Positions 58,501 through 64,000 of a stretch of DNA of 64,000 nucleotides are shown in pieces. The notes under the pieces were generated by a model, which saw only the letters and a program-made list of their open reading frames with translations, ran no database searches and was not told where the DNA came from. Position 1 is the stretch's first letter. Each line of letters begins with the position of its first letter. Source of the DNA: Styela clava (taxonomy: Eukaryota; Chordata; Ascidiacea; Stolidobranchia; Styelidae). The translations under genes and the position numbers were made by a program. The stretch covers positions 3,091,001 to 3,155,000 of the forward strand of contig NC_135258.1 of assembly GCF_964204865.1 (NCBI RefSeq). The letters are read 5' to 3'.

Positions 58501-61461
58501 TTTTTTCCTACATGGACAGGATTTAATACAAAGCTGGTGCAAAATGTTCCCCTTTTATCATCTGTGGGATATTTGCCTGTAATTGATGCAAGCCCTACAG
58601 AAATGGACACAGTCTTGACTGTCCTGGAACGAAGTGTTCAGATTGCAGATAAACTCAAGTTGCAGACAATAGTAATTGTTTTCGATCAGGCTATTTACTC
58701 TAAGGCTCAGACAATACGGTGGCAGACGGAACTATTTAAAAACAGAACCGTTCTTCGACTTGGTGAATTTCACACTGCTATGACTTACTTAGCTTGCATA
58801 GGTAAGTGGTTTGGCGATGCAGGCCTTCGTGATATAATCATCGAAGCAGAACTTTGTGCAGAAGGTTCTCTCACTGGGGTGCTAAGTGGACATCATTATA
58901 ATCGAAGCGTAAGGTGCCACAAGCTGATTTATGAAGCTCTTCATCGTCTTAGATGGCAGTCTTTCCTAGAGGAAATTTCAGAAACTGATTACAATCTTGT
59001 GAAAAAAGTCATATCTGACTTGAAAGAACATTTCCCTTCGCATATGTATGCAGAAGTTGCTGTCTCACCTGAGTACAACACTGTGTACCAGAAATATGTT
59101 GGATTTATCAAGTCAAAATCAAAATGCCCAACTTTCAGGTTCTGGTCTTCTTACCTTGAGATGATTGAAATTCTTCTTCTTTTTCTGCGTGCCACAAAAG
59201 AAGGGAACTGGGCATTGCATTTGTCTGCTGTCCGTGCCATGTGTCCATGGATGTTCATCACTAACCGCAACAAATATGCCCGATACTTACCAATATATTA
59301 TCTTGAGATGATGTCTCTTCAAGAGACCCACCCAGATGTTCATAACATGTTTGTAAATGGAGAATTTGTGGTTCAGAGACAAGCACGCTATGGATTTTCA
59401 CAAGTTGCATGCGATATGGCAATAGAGCAAACGTGCAACAGAGATACAAAAACGAAAGGTGGAATGGTAGGATTCACCCTCAACAAAGGTGCTTCTCAGA
59501 GGTGGATATTATCACACCCAGAAAGGGCACAAATAACAAAGGCATGCTTTGGGTATGCTGGGAGAGACTCGCAAGGGCGTGATAGGAAAGATCTTGATAA
59601 ACCTCATTCTGTACGAGAAGAATCAGCCATTTGTCGCATTATTGAGTGTATGGAAGGTTTTATAAACCCCTTCTCACGTGAATCTGAGGATCTTATACAT
59701 ATTGTTTCAGGAGTCGTAGTTCCCAAAGTAATTGCCAGTGATATTATGACTGCTGAAGAGAGAGGAAGATTCTGCTTCACTCAGTTCTGCAAAGATCGGC
59801 TTTTATCAAACAAGAAAAGTTTTCATGATACTATAAGTAATTTGAAATTAAAATCGTTTTCAAGTGTTGGAAAAATAATTAAGACCAAATGCAGTCAAAA
59901 GGAGATGGATTTAAAGTCTGAAAGAAATCTGATGGCGCGTCTTGCAATCATAGGAAGAGAGAGAGGTATCAAGATTGAGGATTTGCTCAAATACTCTCTT
60001 GGCCCTTTGCCCTTGTCGTTGGCATACACAGACGGAGGCCTAATGAGGACATCCAAAGCAAAACTGATGCATTACCTCTGCGAAAGTATACCATCTTCTA
60101 TTGCTAAAGGATTACCAACCGAATCAGTTTGGATACTAGATGCAATGGCTGTTCTACAAAGCATCAACCACAGGAATATTCCCAAAACATTTGGAGATCT
60201 TGCCGCACTATACCTTTTGAAGTTGGTGAAAATTGCCCAGGAAAGTTGTGCAAAGGTTGTGCATCTTGTAATGGATAGGTACCCCTCAATAAGCATTAAG
60301 AACGCAGAAAGACATCGGAGGGCTAAGCATCAAGCTGTTTGCCAAACAAGAGAAAATGAAATTTATTCAGAGAGCCAGAGGATACCACTCCAGTGGAAAA
60401 AGTACTTATCCTGCGGAAAAAACAAGGAGCTCCTGATGGAATTTTTTATTAAATCTTGGAGTCAGAATGTCCAAAGTCTTGACTTCACACTGTTTATCGG
60501 CTATGCGGAATCTTGTCTGAAAATTTGCTTTGCTAGTACATCGCATACTCCAACAATTGCAACAGTAGATGAATTGGAATGCTCTCATGAAGAGGCTGAC
60601 ACCCGTCTAATGCTTCACGCTAAGTTTGCCGCTAACTCTTGCAACTCTATAGTAATCCAGTCACCAGACACGGACGTGCTCATACTGTGCATTGCAAAAT
60701 ATGACAATTTGGGTTGTTCTCTTTGGTTTGAAACTGGCGTTGCCAAAGGTAGACGGGTTATTGATGTTGGTGCCATACATTGTTATCTGAGCCAAATCCA
60801 CCCATCGGCTCCAATGGCTATGGTAGGAGCACATGCATTCACTGGCTGTGATAGCGTGTCCTCCTTTTATGGAAAAGGAAAAGTGAAGCCCATCAAACTG
60901 GTGTTGGAGGAGTCAAAATTCATTGAGTTTTTTGCTCAACTAGGAAGATCTTTTGACGTTAACGAGGCATCAATGAATAGAGCTGAGGAATTTGTTTGCT
61001 CGCTGTATGGAGAGAATATGAAAAATGTAAACGATGCCAGGGCACGTCTTTTCAAAACAGGCAAACACATGGATCACACCCTTCCACCCAACAGTGATTC
61101 ACTAAAGGAGCATGTTCTGAGGGCAAATTACCAGGCAGCAATTCATCACCTTTGCCTAGAACCAAAGCCAATTATTCCTTCACCTATTGGCCATGGATGG
61201 GTTCTTGATGATGGCGTTTTGCAAGTTAAATGGATGGATCTACTTCCAGCCCCCAAATCAGTTCTTGAGTTGGCAAACTGCAAGTGCAAGAAGAATAGGT
61301 GCCAAAATAATTTATGCACATGTGCCAAAAACAACCTCAATTGTACAGAATTTTGTTTTTGTGTTGACTGCCAAAACCAGTGTGAACTAATAGAGGAAAA
61401 GTCGATTTTCGAAACCGAGATAGATGAAAATGAATTAGATATTGAAATTATAATTTATTAG
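55513..61461 (+). CDS. Academ-like transposase with XPG-type nuclease and CXC tail (4 exons, intact)
   Basis: Exons 55513-55670, 55931-56064, 56303-56544 and 57181-61461 have GT-AG borders and matching phases and give 1604 residues without a stop. A TGA stands three codons before the start, in frame. N-terminus: zinc-binding motifs CTICG...RCQTLEAGC (about 135-165) and two YHxxCYxxYT copies (about 73 and 200). Core: LVWDNNDFGEET (about 507), IVIVFDQAIYSKAQ (about 675) and FGDAGLRDIIIEAE (about 720-732), the likely DDE residues. FEN1/XPG-like part: DAMAVLQSI (about 1165), EEADTRLMLHA (about 1315), QSPDTDVLIL and GAHAFTGCDSVSSFYGKGK (about 1394). C-terminus: tesmin-like CKCKKNRCQNNLCTC (about 1545). 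It probably cuts and joins element ends in the nucleus. Exons are predicted from sequence only. Confidence 0.8.
56603..57107. mobile_element. hAT MITE in intron 3 of the Academ-like gene, perfect TSD
   Basis: Ends TAGGGCTGTCCAA and TTGAACAGCCCTA form an imperfect inverted repeat; the target duplication GTCACCAG is exact (56595-56602 and 57108-57115). The interior has TTCGAAT/ATTCGA repeats near both ends. The host intron stays spliceable because the insertion lies between donor 56545 and acceptor 57180. Confidence 0.9.
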
Positions 61462-62179
61462 ATTCTTACAGATATGTGATAGTGTCATTCATTCATTCAA
61501 TTTTCTTGACTTTTCAGTGTCAATTTCTCTTTTTTCATTATTAGTGTTTTTGTGACTTCATTGCATAAAAATAAATGCGCTTGATGGCTTTTATAAAATA
61601 AATGCAACATCTTATACCGTTCTTTGTTGCTTGTGCGAGGGAGTTTGATTTTGGTCAGACAAAACGCTGCAGAAATATATTAGTGTTAAATGCAGCTGGG
61701 CTCTTGAATTGCAAAGTTCTTTTGCTGTATTGTAAACCTATGGTTATTGATTTTCTGGGAACCACCTTATATCGAATTTAGCACCAGGGTTTTAACCGAT
61801 TAACTTGTGTTTTTGTGCTAAGGAGATAATTTGTGATCTTATCGCATAAAAAATTGATGCGTTCGATGGCATATATGAAATGAAAGCGACGTTCCATGCT
61901 CTGTCGTTTTAAGCCTATGATCATTGATTTTCGGGGAATCCCCTTGATATCCAACTTTTGCATCACGATTTTTGAAGGCTGATTTACAGAAAATGTGCAA
62001 CTTCCGTTAGTGGGAACAAGCTGTAATGCGTTCAGTATGTTCATTTTGATACAAAACTGAAGAATAAATATAGTTACCAGATGTGCGCTACGAAACTCAC
62101 TTTCTAGGCGTTTTTCAGGGCCTCGGCTCGCGGCCTACTTGCAATATGAGGAAAGACGAACAACTCAATAGAAATCTCT

Positions 62180-63551
62180 TTTTTTTTTCAATGGGATAAA
62201 ATAATAAATTATAACAAAAAGTATATAACCATTCGAGCAATCATAAGATAAATAATCCAATATTTATTTTTCATATGTCCATTCCATCAGTGTTTGAGGA
62301 CGAGGTGTTGATCGCATCGGCATACAATTCATCAATTTTTAGTATATTGAGTTATATTATGTACAATAAAAGTAAAAAATTAAATATATTAAACATGTTC
62401 ATTTTTATACATACTAAATTTATACACACTTGATTTATAGTTCAAATACAATTCCTTAGTATTTCAAATTCTCTGACAAAATTTGGTGATTTTCTATTTT
62501 TTTCAATGTTGAGTGTGTAAGTGATTGCAGTTTTCATTTGTTTGATAACTAGGTGCTGATTAGGGGGACTACCTTCGAATATAACAGAATTTTTTTGTAT
62601 CCATATTTTATATCTAGTGATTGAAATTAAATAAACAATAATATCTAAATCTCGTCTTGTAATGTTGGAATGTAACAAATAGCTTAAATCCAATAAAACA
62701 CAAGTTTCATAATTTTTTTTGGTCTGGCATTATTTAATTTCCTAACAGTATTTTCCATAAAATCAAAAACATAATCAAAATATTCACAATTCATAAATAG
62801 ATGGCTAACAAATTCTGGTTCTTTTCCACATACCACACACATTTCATTTCCTGCTATATTTCTTATTCCAGGTTTTGTTTTTACTGGTATAATATCCCAC
62901 ATTAACTTGAAATTAAAGGTTTTCATATAGTTTGCCAAAATATCATTATGAATATTCTCACATTCAATATTTAAATTACAATTGCGTAGAAAAATTAATC
63001 TATCCCCAGTCATAGAAATAACAATTTTTTTATAAATAGTTTTATGCATACCTTTTTTTATATCTGTACTACTTATGTTATGTTTTCTTAAAAATTCTAA
63101 TATTAATCTACACTCACTTTGAGGACAAAATCTATGTAAACATGTATTTTTAGTTCTAATCCCCCAAAATGTACTAAATTGTTGTCCAATATTGTATTCA
63201 ACAAAGGACATACAAATATGATTGTAATCCTCATTATAATCACATTCTCTAACTTTATAATATTCCAAGACACTAATTATGTACATGCACATTGTAAAAA
63301 TGGGTATGTTAATAATATCATAACCCCCCAAATTTTTTGGCTTGCACAAATTCCCTATTTTCAGTATGCTTCTTCCATTGAATACAAATTTTTCCACCAT
63401 GTCATTCACCCTTTTTCCTCTAAAATTCGGCATCGGAAATACTTTTGATAAATATAGAAACTGCGGCAATACCTTTGATTTTACTAATATACATTTGCCT
63501 TCTAAAGTCAACTCGATATCCTGTAATTCTCTTACAACTCTCAATAGAAAT
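62180..63551 (-). mobile_element. 5'-truncated Tx1-like LINE copy with 18-bp TSD
   Basis: On the minus strand: the ORF2 C-terminal part, about 260 bases of 3' UTR, and a poly-A tail (T run ending at 62188). An exact 18-bp target duplication AACTCAATAGAAATCTCT flanks it (62162-62179 and 63552-63569). The left copy begins 24 bases beyond the Academ-like terminal repeat, so both insertions are close neighbours. Confidence 0.9.
62442..63551 (-). pseudogene. LINE ORF2 C-terminal fragment
   Basis: Homologous to the region after the RT catalytic core of ORF2 at 21247-24702. Shared blocks are LEGKCILVKSKVLPQFLY, VEKFVFNGRSILKI, GGYDIINIPIFTMCMYI, FNFKLMWDI and the cysteine motif CVVCGKEPEFVSHLF. One frameshift near 62690 separates the last 80 residues (TRYKIWIQKNSVIFEG, NFVREFEIL). 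The RT core and endonuclease are absent through 5' truncation. Divergence from the 20-25 kb copy shows they are different members of one family. Confidence 0.9.
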
Positions 63552-63569
63552 AACTCAATAGAAATCTCT

Positions 63570-64000
63570 GTAGTCGAGTTGTCCGCCTCCCGTAGCATCT
63601 TACGGTACCGGCACCAAAGCCATTCTTTCTATCTTTTTACTCAATTTAGCACGCTCAATCGGGGAATACCCTTTTAGTCTCAAAGCAGGCCGACTGTTAA
63701 TTACGGTACGTGTAATTTGTATTGCGCGATGTTGGTTGTTTAATCGTAAATATATACTACTACTAGTTGTCCAACTCTGCTCGCCGTATAATAAACAAAC
63801 AAAAGAGATGTTGCACCTCCAAGTGGCGGGCGTCACGGTTGGTTTAGTTCAGACTAGATGCTTAACGACGACGACGCTCCTGCATCACAGCTCGAAAACT
63901 AGCCCTGTTCATTGATGACTGATCGAAATATATGCTGAAGGACGAAGAGATTCGATAAAAATGAACAAATAATTGTGAAAATGAAGACACAGTCTGTCTT
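63570..64000. other. Terminal spacer, nothing firm recognised
   Basis: Begins as the right flank of the LINE insertion, with an ACGGTACCGGCACC motif at about 63601. A 78-codon frame on the minus strand (63600-63836) has no family resemblance. Confidence 0.35.

Larger units (their letters stand above)
54882..62137 (+). mobile_element. Academ-like DNA transposon, apparently complete
   Basis: Terminal inverted repeats TAGGCCGCGAGCCGAGGCC (19 bases perfect), followed by a second shared block GTTTCGT(G/A)GCGCACAT and GGTAACTA at both ends. The outside trinucleotide CTT occurs on both sides (54879-54881 and 62138-62140), compatible with the 3-4 bp duplications reported for Academ. The 7.26-kb interior holds one spliced gene encoding a DDE-like plus XPG-like protein. 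A hAT MITE lies in its third intron. The region after the stop contains a diverged tandem repeat (61555-61800 versus 61835-61985). The superfamily call rests on the XPG-like domain and TSD length; the element as a unit is well supported. Confidence 0.85.

Overview
The window looks like AT-rich genomic DNA of an animal, probably an aquatic invertebrate. The basis is GT-AG introns, C2H2 zinc-finger arrays with [12 protein letters not shown] linkers, and a wide spread of metazoan transposon classes (hAT, PIF/Harbinger, piggyBac, an Academ-like element, Copia, BEL/Pao, Tx1-like and CR1/L2-like LINEs). The species cannot be named from this alone. Almost everything recognisable is mobile DNA in various stages of decay. 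I see no clear single-copy housekeeping gene.

Layout. 0.9-3.0 kb: PIF/Harbinger remains (broken transposase plus an intron-containing MADF companion gene), cut by a hAT element at 3026-6047. 6.2-9.4 kb: a GTF2IRD2-like hAT pseudogene carrying a second hAT copy (6454-7865) with a perfect 8-bp duplication. 9.5-13.1 kb: a BED-hAT relic, a LINE scrap and a piggyBac pseudogene. 13.3-17.5 kb: a minus-strand CR1/L2-like LINE split by a hAT element (14804-17391), which itself holds a TTAA-flanked piggyBac-like element (15135-16979). 17.5-18.0 kb: a decayed zinc-finger fragment. 19.9-25.0 kb: a nearly intact Tx1-like LINE with two ORFs and a poly-A tail. 27.2-28.4 kb: a dead 15-finger array. 28.9-30.2 kb: a hAT MITE.

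30.6-45.0 kb is the centrepiece of the retrotransposon part. A Copia element has its LTR+gag end present three times in tandem, and a 7.1-kb BEL/Pao element is inserted into its polyprotein gene. Both insertions keep exact 5-bp target duplications. The Copia element landed in one copy of a roughly 340-bp tandem repeat. 46.0-47.0 kb: an intact 11-finger C2H2 gene on the minus strand. 49.1-52.4 kb: a ZBED/hAT-like spliced gene whose exon is split by a hAT MITE that holds another MITE.

54.9-62.1 kb: a complete-looking DNA transposon with GC-rich terminal inverted repeats. It encodes an uninterrupted four-exon protein of about 1604 residues (zinc-binding N-terminus, DDE-like core, FEN1/XPG-like nuclease region, CXC tail). 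It best fits an Academ-type transposon and is the strongest candidate in the window for a currently or recently active element. 62.2-63.6 kb: a 5'-truncated minus-strand relative of the Tx1-like LINE, with an 18-bp target duplication.

Many insertions carry intact target duplications, and in several cases removing the insert restores the surrounding reading frame. This gives a relative-age stratigraphy of the locus. Palindromic GGTACCGGTACC-like motifs recur throughout the spacers.
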